This document shows, in pieces, positions 46,668 through 57,530 of a DNA stretch of 64,000 nt (within the stretch, counting starts at the first letter, position 1; every line of letters begins with the position of its first letter). Origin of the DNA: Erodium maritimum (Eukaryota; Streptophyta; Magnoliopsida; Geraniales; Geraniaceae); assembly GCA_963921825.1 (NCBI GenBank), contig OY997588.1:57234803-57298802 (forward strand), written 5' to 3'. A program made the position numbers and the translations under genes. The notes under the pieces are model-generated. The model was not told where the DNA came from and made no database searches. It was given only the letters and a program-made list of their open reading frames with translations.

Positions 46668-47984
46668 TCAGTAGAGTTGATGACAAATGGCCCCGCTTTT
46701 AGGAGCACATTTGACCCTGTTCAAGGCTTGTTGCAATTCATCTGTCATGCCTTTGTGCTTAATGTTGTTTTCCACTGAGGAAATGTGTTGTTTCCCTTTA
46801 GGGAAAAGAGTGGTCTCCACAAGGGATTCATACTCCACAAGAAGGCAGAGCACACCACCTGGACTAATCTCGGTTTCAACATCCCATAACTCTTCCCCAG
46901 TTTCATCTCCGAAACTCATTCTTGCTTTTCTGATTTTCTTAACTGCTTCAGCGAATGAGTCTTTGAGATCCTCGGTGGATGTAGTCGAGATTTGCACCCT
47001 CTTTAGATCATGTCTAGTGAGAGATGTGTTGGCGGCTTCTCTATCAGATGACTTGACATTTTCTCCCAGTATGTAAGTCCTTGTTGATGCACCAAACCGC
47101 GAAGATTTCCCTACTTTGAGCTCAACGCAATTGTGTTTTGCGATTCGTTCATTTGAGACAAATGTGCCATTAGCAGATCCCAAATCAATCACATGTATGC
47201 TGTAAGTCAAGAAATGAGATTTTATAAATGTTTGTGCCATTAAACTTCATTATTGGAAAAATAAATCAAACAACACAATTAGTATGAAATGAGATAGTAT
47301 ATACTATTCTTTCAATATATTGTTTTCACGAACAAGAAATGTTAAGCTAACAATTAACTCGGACAGCTCTTAATAGTCTTGCATGGAAGAAAAAACAAGC
47401 CAGATAGACCTAAGGAGTTCAAAGAACTTGTGAAACAACATCCTAACATATACTCCTTGTAAAGAGAGAAAAGTTGAACTCAACTACACCTAAATTCTAA
47501 CGCAAAGAGAAATGAATAAGATATTCAGAAGAATGGTATAGCCATAGTTGTAATGAAATGAACGAAACTAGGGAAAAAGATCTGACCTGCCATTCTTGTG
47601 AGTAAGAAGAGCAGCATGCTGGCGTGAAATGGAATCATGATTGAGCACAAAATCACACATCGAAAGTTGCTTTCCAAACATGTGCATTCTCTTGTCCAGA
47701 TTGATTTGGCCAATGACGTTCTTGTCCTTGACAACCTCAAGATAATAGGCACCCATTTCAGGCTCTACTGCCCAATCAGGAGGTTGCCAAATAGATTGCC
47801 CCCCTCCAACCTCAACCACTGGTGCAACTACTTCGGGCCCTTTAGGTGTTTGAGGAACATTACACGGTTTCTTCAATTGGATAGGTGAAATTGATTGAGA
47901 GACTGCATTTTCAGGTGATACAATAGGAGTAGCCGAGAATGGTTCCCGTGATTGAGATTTCCTAAATCTCTCTCCTCCATACAT
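46668..47984 (-). CDS. FHA-domain protein, NIPP1/PPP1R8-like (two coding exons, 309 aa)
   Basis: Exon 1 is 47587-47984, starting at the ATG of MYGGERFRKS. Exon 2 is 46668-47199. The intron has a GT donor (GGCAG|GTCAG) and AG acceptor (TTACAG|CATAC), and splicing joins NG to SIHVIDLG in one frame. WQPPDWAVEP (residues 66-75) introduces an FHA domain (about 80-178) with SISRQHAAL, GSANGTF and FGASTRTYIL, as in human NIPP1. Position 105 is Lys where FHA domains usually have the phosphothreonine-contacting Arg. ARMSF (225-229) sits where NIPP1 has its PP1-binding RVTF. NIPP1 is a nuclear regulator of phosphatase PP1 and splicing; that role here is inference from the family. This is the only plausibly intact host gene in the window. 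Confidence 0.85.
47200..47586 (-). other. Intron of the FHA gene
   Basis: A 387-base AT-rich intron with GT-AG ends on the minus strand. It splits the codon for Ser133 after its second base. Confidence 0.85.
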
Positions 47985-48800
47985 ATTTGCTCCTTTGTTC
48001 TATGAATCTCTCTCCTAAAAAATCTAGTGCAAAAAATTTAACACCAAAACACACCAATAGCTAGTTTCAGAAACTAACTACTATGTATATGTGTGTATTA
48101 TCCACGACGTGCACAATACATTCCCATGAGAAACATATCACCATTAGAGGCAGTAAGGAAACTTAAGAAAAGGTGAAAAAGGTAAGAATGTATTAGTGCT
48201 TCATCGTTATATCATCACTAATTTTGTTTCATCCACAGGTTTATTCAAGTTTATTTTACTCCTCCCTTTCTCAGCAACCAAGCAGAGCTCTAAAATTAAT
48301 CATAACAACAAAATCACATTAAATGTTGGGTTTTCAACAATCAATCCACATCACAGACAATGCCAAAACCCTGACTCCACATATATGAACAAGACACATG
48401 AACATGTAGATCGATACTTACATGTAACAAAGTAAACGACTCAAGTCTAGCTGATGTCGAAACCCTAGTTTCCATTTTCCAACCAAAATTTTACAAAATA
48501 AAAAAAGTTGAGCTCAACTACAATCCGTTTGGTTACCAAGAAAATGTGGGAGAAATAAAAAGGAAAAAAAATCCAAAATGATTTTTGTACTTACAAATAA
48601 ATTATTTTTGTTCTAATAATGTGGATATGCGTGCAAGACCTTTTTAAAGTTGGCCACGTAGCTGATGAAAGAATTTTCCTTCATTTTCTCGGAAAGCAAA
48701 CGTAAATTTTGGAAGCAAAAGGGTAAAGGTGAAGAGGATTTACCTCCGATAGCGATGATGCGATCTCAAACTGAGAGAGAAGCTTAGGCTTTCCTATTTT
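47985..48800 (-). promoter_or_regulatory. 5' untranslated region, probable leader intron and promoter of the FHA gene
   Basis: On the minus strand TATCGGAG|GTAAATCC near 48744 looks like a splice donor. A pyrimidine-rich stretch ends near the ATG at 47984. A leader exon at about 48745-48790 with a 0.7-kb leader intron is therefore likely, a common plant arrangement. I could not fix the transcription start. Confidence 0.4.
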
Positions 48801-50464
48801 TACAGAACCACCGTTCTTTTCATATCCTGAGTCTTAAACAAATATCCCAAGTATTTTAAGCACTAAGATAAAAAGAAAAGGAAAACTCCACCCGCAAAAG
48901 CTTGTACTTTAAATTTGTCAAGACTGTTAAGGTTTTGAGCATTGTCTGTAGAGTTGTAAAATCGAGTTCAAACGTCGATCTGATTTGGAGATTGAGTCGG
49001 CCTAATGATTCGGGTCTGATTAATCAGATGATTGGAGCTCAAGACGGGTAAGCCAGACGAGTCGACGATTTGGATTGACATCGACGGTTCGTATTTGACG
49101 AAGGTTCGAGGTTATTTTGGGCGTCGACAACGACATAAGGCTGGGACATAAAGTAGAGCCCAACTACACTCTTAGTTGAAGACGTGAAAGTTTGATAAGG
49201 TTTGAGGTGGCGGCTTCAGTTAATGAAGTGAAGGTTTAAGTCCGCGACAAATCAACCCACGACCACCGTATCTATCTTTTTCCAGTCCCTACTGTTAATG
49301 CTCAATCCAACCCAAAAGCTGAAGTGAAGGTTGTAGTAAATCTAGTATCCAAAACCGACTGAAAGATTCATCGCGCAAATCAATTGGATTCGGAGAAATG
49401 AACTGACACGATTCAGTTTTTAACGAACACTAATCTCATGATTTCTAACCCCCGATCTCAAGACCCAGTCGATAAAATTGCGAATGTCTAATAAGCGGAT
49501 AACACCAAACAATATTTAAAGAGCAGAAAATAAACAGAGAACCCAAGATTTTACATGGTTCGGCAATGTGCCTACATCCATTGGACAACGACGAGCTCCT
49601 TGTATTAACCTGGAAATAATTCGACAATTACACAACCCTATTCTCTATTTCACAATACAAGACGGTAATCGATAAAAGAAAAAAATCCAAACTTTTGCTA
49701 CCGATAAATAGCTCCGAGAACACACTTTTTTGATAATTACGCCTCCAAGAACAAAACTCCCTAGTTGTAACCACAACCACCGAGAAAAAAACAAAAGGGG
49801 AAGAAGATACCAATCTTTGATTCTTGATCTTTACTGTAACATTGCCTGCTGCCGAACAAAATCAAGATGCATAATCTTGATTTAATGACCACATAATACA
49901 ACAATAAGGACCCACGTTCTTGATCTCGTGACCTTGATGCTTGTTGTTGCTTCTTATCAAGAAGGAAGTGACAACACTTAACAGGAGTTAGAATGCTCTT
50001 GAGGTTAAAGATGAACAAAAGGAAAGCTGGATTGATATAGATAGGAAGCCAACGACTCTTATAACAAGTTCTACATTACTTCTATCGAGAATTACCCCTT
50101 TTATGCTATAACTACAAGGTTTAAAATCATACCCATACCCTAGGACATCGAATACTATATAATTAAGGATCACTTCCAGCATGCAAAATGTGTTCCTCCG
50201 ACAACTTCTGTGTTGTACTATGTTTCTCTGCAACTTGACACCTTAGACAAAGGAAGAAGACGACACTGTGTCGTTTGACTTCGGGAACCAATCACCAACT
50301 CGCACGTGGCTTCTCCTCTCAAAACAACAACGACTCTTCGTAGCCTTGAACGCACCGTTTCATTAACTGTGTTAACATGAAACGATGTGCTTCGTTCGTC
50401 TATTCCAAAGGACTTGCTTGTCACGCAAGAAATCGTGACAATGCACCTTTCTTCGATAGGCTTG
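48801..50464. other. Non-coding stretch, probably decayed retroelement
   Basis: No gene is supported. From 50464 down to about 50250 the minus strand continues a Ty3/gypsy polyprotein end (LEDKPIEER just after the stop), so at least this part is the element's 3' untranslated region. Around 49540-49620 the phrase AAGATTTTACATGGTTCGGC, followed by an ordered GTGCCTAC and GAGCTCC, is of a kind common in plant LTRs. No LTR pair was found. Confidence 0.4.
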
Positions 50465-50790
50465 TCCTCAAGCCTGTAGTTTAGCAATCCAGTCCGGGAA
50501 TTCGTTGCGGATGAACAAAGCGTCTTCCCAAGTAGCATCTTCTGTAGCAGACCGATCCCAACGAATCAAATATTGCACGACGACTCCATTGTTACGCTTA
50601 ATGAGCCGAGTTTCCAAGATCGTTGTTGGGTGGATTTTCAAACGACCATCCTCCGCCGTGTTGGGCAATGAAGTAACCAAACGATTCTTGTGGCCGAGTT
50701 GTTTCTTCAGGAGCGAGACATGAAACACCGATGGATGCGCGACTCCGCAGGCAGCCTGATGCGGTAGGCTACCGAAATGATGAGCATAAA
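50465..50790 (-). pseudogene. Chromovirus pol C-terminal relic with chromodomain
   Basis: On the minus strand VFHVSLLKKQLG is followed by TTILETRLIKRNN and the chromodomain phrase IRWDRSATEDATWED, then FPDWIAKL. This is the usual ending of a Ty3/gypsy chromovirus integrase. Upstream AACGVAHPS is in the same frame, but nothing before about 50790 is recognisable. The sequence differs clearly from Gypsy-1 and Gypsy-2, so it is another lineage. Confidence 0.82.
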
Positions 50791-50889
50791 TGTGTTCTAG
50801 TTAATTTGACCATTTTCTTCATGCTTTTACCTTGTTTGTGCCTCGTTTTTATATTTTTAGCGTTTCATAATATTGAATAAAATCCCCCA

Positions 50890-51291
50890 TCGTTTAAGTA
50901 TATTGAACCCATAACAAAAAAAATGTAAGAACCAAGAGGTAATTGTAAAGGTTAGAACCATACCTAATTAACAAGGTTAACCTTTTAATTGTGGAAGCCC
51001 AACCCGATATAAGTAGCCTATTTAAAAAAAAAAACTTACATGGTATCTAAGTTGGTTCGCCCACGACCCGTTTGTCACCTCCACCATGTGGTCTCCGGTC
51101 CATATGTAGATGTCCAGTTCTACACATGATGGGAATGTTGAAATATACTAAACCCACATCGGAAAAATATAATAATCAAGAGATTCTTATAAAGTCTAGG
51201 TGCATACCAAATGATAAGGTTGACTTTTTAGTTGTGGAAGCCCGACACGATATAAGTGGCCTATTTTAAACAAAAATTACACCCACCAATG
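50890..51291 (+). mobile_element. TRIM: 402-bp terminal-repeat retrotransposon in miniature
   Basis: Two similar repeats, 50890-51040 and 51136-51291, share GTGGAAGCCC, CGATATAAGT and ACATCGG/CATAAC-type segments in the same order and end TTACA. Directly after the first comes TGGTATCTAAGTTGG (51041-51055), a diverged initiator-Met primer site. Before the second comes GATGGGAA, a short polypurine tract. CCCCA before and CCCAC after may be a worn 5-bp target duplication. There is no coding capacity, as expected for a TRIM. The right repeat contains CCCACATCGG followed 25 bases later by TTATAAA, a promoter-like pair. Confidence 0.75.
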
Positions 51292-52745
51292 ATAATATTA
51301 ACATCATCGTTAATGATTTTTCCTGAAACTCAATGATTTTTATAAATCAATATGTTTTTGGTCGGTCCGTAAGTAGCTTATATTGGTAGGAAGTCTTTCC
51401 ATTTAATCAAGTACTCGATATAAGAAGGCATGACTCTTACTCTTAATTGTGTTACGCGAAAACTTCTTCCACCTCTTTATCATGGGATATAAAAGTGAAT
51501 AGAATTGCACGGTTAAAATCTCTACGGATTTCATCTTTCTCATTCGTATGGAGTGTTTTTTACTTTTTCACGCTAAAAATAGGTTGAATACTTAGTTTTA
51601 GAGGTAACTCCACCTTGTATTCTACTATCCCAACCTTTTTAAGAATTGATAAATGACTAGCATAATGGTGTAAGAGTCATTTATGTAACTTTCAAATTGA
51701 CCAAGTGATACAAGAACGTGGTGGTAGGATGGAGAACCTTAGTTGGTCGTACAACACTCTCTAAGGTTCCAATGGATGAAGATGAAGTCGATGATGGAGA
51801 TTGCTTCAACTGGTCGTACAACATTGTTTGAAGAATCAAAGTAACTAGGAGGATAGATGGTGGATTGAATGACGCCACACAGATTATGGAAAGTCTGTGA
51901 TAAGTCGAAACACTCAAACTTCAAGGATTCACACACATGAAGATTGAAATGCGATAGGTTCTTTCCAGAAGAAAACTCGAATTTTTATTTCATAAAACTT
52001 GCATAAACTTATTTATTACATTCTGAAATTGGACCTTGTTACTAAATGAATCTTTGTTTATCTTAATGTTGGAAATCTGCAAATCAGCACAAATAGCTCA
52101 TTAATAGCCTTGAATTCATCTCCATTGCATTGAATAAATTGGTTGATTTGTCTTTGGAAATATGAAACAAGTTGCCTTCATTAATTCCTTGGAAAGAGCC
52201 AAATTGCCTTCATTAATTCCTTGGAAAGAGTCAAAACAGATTTGTTGGAATCTTGAATTGATTTTGTATGTCTTCTTGATTACCCTTGAGAGGTAGTTTC
52301 GATGTCCACATCACCAAGTCTCCCAATCAAAACTATAATAAGCGGCATTAATCCGATAAAAAATTAATCATAATGGTTTCGTTGCTTTCAAAGTTAGGCA
52401 ATGCGCCTATGAAATATACCCTTACACTTCCTAATGAAAGAATGAAAACTGGTAGCAGCCTGAGCAATCCTTAGAGGAAGACATTTAACATGTTTCCCAA
52501 TCTTATCACTAGTTTGAGGCCACAATATGTTTCCTCAGTAAGTCGCGCACTCACTAATGCCCCAAATGCCCAGGCCAAGTATTGTGAAGATATTCTTTCA
52601 GCAAGTTCTTCCGTAAGTTTCTCTACTTTAAAAATAAAAATTCTCCGCATCTTTGTATAAAGCATACTAATTGGCACGCCTTTTCATGTTTGGAGAGACT
52701 CGTGACTTATTGGGCCATAAAACCAAGTTGTAAAGCTAGTTTTAA
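51292..52745. other. Spacer with no recognised gene
   Basis: AT-rich sequence. A 32-bp tandem duplication containing TTGCCTTCATTAATTCC lies at 52172-52236. A minus-strand frame of 68 codons at 52471-52677 contains KLTEELAERISSQYLAWAFG. It could be an exon of a host gene, but I do not recognise it. Confidence 0.4.
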
Positions 52746-54547
52746 GGGAAAATTACACATAACACTAGCTAACTTTTTAGGTACCCTTTTTCGTTTTAGG
52801 TACCCTAACTTTGGAGAGACTCGTCGTTTTTCACATCACCCTTGTTCGTTTAAGGTACCCTAACTTTTTTTTTTCATTTAGCTCTTTTCCATCCATCAGT
52901 TAACAGAAAACATTAACATGTGGCTCTCACGTGATACACTAATTTCATAAATATAGATTCCCTCAAGTGTATGTGTATAATTCTTATCTATCTCAGCCAT
53001 CATAGCCACGACATCTTCAAGGACGCATCTTCAACCACGAGAGCTTTATAACTTTGCTACTGGGGAGTTCCTACACCTGTAAGAACATCAACCACGAAAT
53101 TAAATCCTGGAAGAAAACTTATTGGTTGTGGAAAGTTCCAGGTTAGTGGTTCCCTATTTTCATAAATTTCTCAGTGAAAAAATAGCGTATTTTTTATGTG
53201 TAGTTATGGTCATGAGGGGTAGACATGGTATTGATCAATTGGAAATGAATTTCGTTTTGGGGATCTGGGTTTCAATAAGTAGTAACATTTTGTGGATTGT
53301 AATGAAAAAATTGTGAATTTAGGGTTTTTACTATCAACCTTGTTTTTTCATACGGTGAATCGAAATGCAATTTCTTCAAATGGTTTGATCCTAAAGTATG
53401 TGTTGTTGTGTTGAGATTGTTTCTTAAGATGTTCCAGCATATTAAGGATATGGAAGACATAATTGCTGCTTTGGAAGAGGAGAAAATTGGTCTTGAAGAA
53501 ATGATTCTGAAGACGAAGTTAGAGTTGGATGTAAAGAAGGATAATGGGAAAAAATGTTAATGTTGTTTATCATCATAACTGGAGTTATGGGTTATATTTG
53601 CAAGTGTAGTTGATTGCACAAATATGTTAGTGTAATGTTAGCTGGAAGTAATAGATGTTGGTTCCTTAGTTGATTTCACAGTGCACTTTATCTTATTTTT
53701 AGAAATGAGAATGTACATCTTTTGAGTGAATGAGTTGCTTGAATAAGAATGTGTTTGAAAAAAAAAATGAGTTTGGTTTGCAATGAGAACGCGTCTTTCT
53801 TGCTATGTATCAGTTATGGTTGAAATGTGGGATAGAAAAGAGGGTTAAAGTCAGTTTGACTACAATTTTGCAAGAAAAAATTGACTATGTACTATCTATA
53901 TTTTCTTGTCATAATACCTATTAAACTAGTAGTCACTTAAACCAATACGCAGTAATTACAACCTTTCACATATAATCTATGTCGCCCAAAACAAAATCCA
54001 TAATTCTTAATAGTCAAAAGTTGTCCCCAAAAAAACAAATTCCATGTTCCCCATGGACAAAATTATGACAAAACCTTTTACACATTTAATATGTTCACCT
54101 ACAACAACTAGCAGAAAAATATCGGATGAACATGCAAGAGAATGAATGCAACTTTCCTTCGGTATCTTTTCAACACATGTTGTAAGCACTCATCACTCTT
54201 AAACTCCACAAACATATGTCGTTCTTCCAATGAAATCGTCTCGTGCCCTTATACCATACGCGTGGAACAATCCCCATCAACTTGCAGTAGCCACACACAT
54301 CTGCTATCATCACAAAACATTTTACAGTTTCCCCCTCATTCAAATTTCTATCTCCATCAATGTCCCCTCATGATGGATTTCAAAAGCCAATAATTCAGGT
54401 TCAACCATGAGTTGAAACACAACATTTGGTTGTGTACTTACCCGATTTTTATATTGCAGAAAACACGAACTAAGCTCAATATCTACACCTACGACACCTA
54501 ATTTTAATAGGTAGGTAGTGTTATGTAGTGTTATGTGTAATTTACCC
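52746..54547 (+). mobile_element. 1.8-kb TIR element carrying a GRF zinc-finger gene relic
   Basis: The left end GGGAAAATTACACATAACAC and the inverted right end GGGTAAATTACACATAACAC match over 22 bases with one difference. No convincing target-site duplication is visible, so the superfamily is open; a Mutator-like origin is possible. The unit has no transposase. It holds a decayed GRF-type zinc-finger gene and AT-rich flanks. Confidence 0.65.
53055..53613 (+). pseudogene. GRF-type zinc-finger protein, At4g04775-like, decayed
   Basis: Exon 1 ends at 53141 (TTCCAG|GTTAG) and encodes CYWGVPTPVRTSTTKLNPGR and KLIGCGKFQ. The intron runs to about 53352 but lacks a clear AG. Exon 2 encodes ESKCNFFKWFDPKVC, then a coiled coil (MEDIIAALEEEK). 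A frame change in an A6 run at 53549-53554 separates this from a hydrophobic tail LMLFIIITGVMGYIC that ends at 53613. GRF zinc finger, coiled coil and C-terminal membrane anchor in that order define a plant family of unknown role. The second Cys of CxC is Trp, and a stop lies just upstream, so this copy is probably inactive. Confidence 0.75.
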
Positions 54548-54800
54548 TGGATTTAATGGTGTTCACCGACTCTTCTAATAGTTTGGTGCGAATTAAGGCA
54601 TTATTATTCAAGTTTGTGTTGCGTGATTTGTTATGACGGTCATTTCGTTCTCTTGATCCGTATGTTATGGCTTAGTATTATTCAACTTTTTTTCTTTAAT
54701 AGGTAATTGGATTCCTTACTTGCATAGAACACTACCAATAGAGAAGTCAGTTGCACTTCAAATAGCTTGTTGTAGCTCAACAAGGCCATAACCAGTTCAT
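54548..54800. other. Spacer with no recognised gene
   Basis: No feature is supported between the TIR element and the LINE-like fragment. Confidence 0.4.
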
Positions 54801-55488
54801 TTTTTTATCAGCAAAGGTTTTATTGATGAGGAAAGTTTTCAAACCGAAAACAGACCCAAGGGATGCTCCCTCCATTACAACCCGAGAATGCACACTGGTA
54901 CCTCAAAACAAACAACCCAGAAATATGGGTGAAGAACGGTCTTAAAACCCAGAAATGATAATTGTAAGCACAACAAGTACCCACACAGGGGTAGGACTCT
55001 CTCCTAAGTAGAATGAACACCCTTGAAGCAAACTAAATACAACTAAACCAAACGAAAACTAAAAGAAAACAGATAAACACCACAACCTGTAAACACCAAA
55101 AGACCTTACCAAAACCTCCAAACGCAAGCAGTAAAGAGCACTCCCAAAGCCCTCCAAAAAAGCTATCTTGAGTCTGCCTTTCTCGACCCAAAGTGAAGAT
55201 CCCAACTCCGTCGTCTCCGATCAGAGAAAATCCACTCTCACCGCTGGCCAGCACCAAACGACGACCACAAAGGGAAAGGCGACACGACCACAGTAGCAGA
55301 AACAGAGATCTCACACGGGTCACAAGCCGAGGAAGAGCCCAACCAACGATCTGAACCCCCGCACTCCAAAACGCCAAGGCCAACCCTCAGAACTCCGAAA
55401 CCAGGTCTAAAGACCAAAACGCTCGCAGGAAACACGTCGGCGAGTCCCCACACCGAGGAAACAGTCGGAGACCCAAGGAGGACAAGGA
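54801..55488 (-). mobile_element. LINE-like retroposon 3' part, cut by Gypsy-2
   Basis: On the minus strand the unit ends TCATCAATAAAACC, then TTTGCTGATAAAAAAA, a LINE-type 3' end (plus-strand T run at 54801-54807). The upstream part is GC-rich with degenerate frames, similar in character but not in detail to 45140-46083. Its 5' side is interrupted by the Gypsy-2 LTR at 55489. Confidence 0.55.
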
Positions 55489-55818
55489 TGTCACGCCCTA
55501 AATTCAGTAGAACCGAACCCGGAACACGAACGTTTAAGACAATAAAACATTTTCAAACCTTTTAATAAAACGCTTTAAAACCACCATTTAGTTAATCAAA
55601 ATAATAATTTACAACTCAAAAGTACGTCCCAACAAGCAGACAAAATACAAGGCATACGTCGCTAGACTCAAAAGGAAACCCGGACTCCCGCTCCTAGCTC
55701 TTCAAGCTTCGAGAACTCACCTAGTCCGTCCCGCGACCAGTATCTGTAGGAAAAGCAGCTAGGGGTGAGCGTTCGCTCACCACCACGGATAACAGACTGA
55801 CTACGGCATACTAGCAGA

Positions 55819-56396
55819 CAGGCATGTAAAAATCGGGCTGGGCGCCCGCCTAGGCGCCCAAATGGGCAATGGCGCCCGATTTTTAATGGGTCGAGCGGCC
55901 CAACACGATTCAACGCAATTAATCGGCGACTTGGCCGATTAATCGGCCCAATCACACTGAACCCAAAAAAAAGAAAAAAAAAGAAAAAATTTAAACTAAT
56001 AAAAGGCTACAACTTGAACCTTTTTTTTTAATTCGTTACTAAAGTTGAGCCCCAAAAAAGATGGAGCCCAAAATTAGTCAAGAATTAAGTGATCAATAGT
56101 TGACACAAGGGATGGACTTTTATAGAAGAAAAGAAGAGAGTGTTAGTGAAACTTGGGCGATGTGGGACTTTGAAATGGTTGGTTTGAAATACTTCCATGC
56201 GGTATTTATACTTTACAAACTAAACATTACTATTAAATTGTGCTAGTTGAATTGGTTGTGGACACTTTAATCAAGTGTTAGATCTTGAGTTCAAATCACC
56301 TTATTGATATTTTTTTTGTCAAATTATATTGTTTTTTAGGATGATATGATATTTTTAGACTATATATATACATGTTTTAGTTGGCGTAAAGTTTAT

Positions 56397-56442
<46 letters not shown>

Positions 56443-56603
56443 CTTTAATTTTCTTAATATTTTCATATAGTATAATATTAAATTTGATAATCTATATTTA
56501 TTAATAATAAAAAAAATAAAAAAAATACACATCCAATTAATCCCCGCCTAGCGCCTAGGACCCCTCGCCGCCCGATTGGCGCCTAGCGATTTTTACAACA
56601 CTG
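55819..56603. mobile_element. 785-bp non-autonomous hAT element, with 8-bp TSD CTAGCAGA
   Basis: CTAGCAGA occurs at 55811-55818 and 56604-56611. The ends read CAGGCATGTAAAAATCG and, inverted, CAGTGTTGTAAAAATCG. This combination of 8-bp duplication and CA-starting short inverted repeats is diagnostic of hAT. The subterminal regions are GC-rich with GGCGCC/TAGGCGC repeats, while the centre is very AT-rich. No transposase is present. Confidence 0.9.
56399..56441. repeat. (TA)n microsatellite
   Basis: About 21 uninterrupted TA units lie inside the hAT element. Confidence 0.95.
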
Positions 56604-56861
56604 CTAGCAGACAATGCCGGTAACACCAACAACAAACCCAACACCGGGGACTACTATCCACAACTCAAGTAACCCGACTGACACACAACTGCTACTTTCC
56701 CCAACCGACTCAACACTCGGACACGTAATGTAGAACCAACACAACGATTATGACCTCCTCTAAAGACACGAAAGATAACCACGCAACAACCAAGATCACA
56801 AAGGATCGCACACCAAACAAGATCGAAAAGGATCGCACTCCAGCTGCTCCATCCCCACGCA

Positions 56862-57078
56862 CTTTTCCCAACACGACAGTTGGATCAGGCGGTCGACCTG
56901 TCGCACTTTTCCCAACACGACGGTTGGATCAGGCGGTCGACCTGTCGCACTTTTCCCGACACCCAATCGGATCAGGTTGTCGACCTGTCACACTTTTCCC
57001 AACACGAAGGTTGGATCAGGCGGTCGACATGTCGCACTTTTCCCAACACGACGGTCGAATCAGGCTGTCGACCTATCA
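56862..57078 (-). repeat. LTR tandem repeat, about 44-bp unit, five copies
   Basis: Units contain CTTTTCCCAACACGACGG and GGATCAGGCGGTCGACCTG. The corresponding array at 24255-24416 is the site hit by the inner solo LTR. Confidence 0.88.
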
Positions 57079-57149
57079 CACCCCACCCTCAGGCAACCAC
57101 AATCACAATCACAAGCAAAGTTCAACAACAACAACAACACCGGTTTAAC

Positions 57150-57530
57150 ACTCCACAGGCACTCATGGCCACCCAAGACACACCAACAGTAAAATACGGG
57201 TTTAACAACCCCACGGGCACTCATGGCCACCCAAGACACACCATAAGTAAAAGTACGGGTTTAACAACCCCACGGGCACTCATGGCCACCCAAGACACAC
57301 CAACAGTAAAATACGGTTTTAACAACCCCACGGGCACTCATGGCCACCCAAGACACACCAACAGTAAATTACGGGTTTAACAACCCCACGGGTACTCATG
57401 GCCACCCAAGACACACCAACAGTAAATTACGGGTTTAACAGCCCCACGGGCACTCATGGCCACCCAAGACACACCAACAGTAAAATACGGGTTTAACAAC
57501 CCCACGGACACTCATGGCCACCCAAGACAC
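57150..57530 (-). repeat. LTR tandem repeat, about 58-bp unit, seven copies
   Basis: Units contain CACTCATGGCCACCCAAGAC and a TACGGGTTTAACAACCCCA spacer, with very little divergence between neighbours. Confidence 0.9.

Noticed and set aside
51136-51215. snRNA gene suggested by CCCACATCGG plus TATA-like spacing
   Set aside because: No U-snRNA sequence follows; the motif lies in a TRIM LTR and is better read as that element's promoter.
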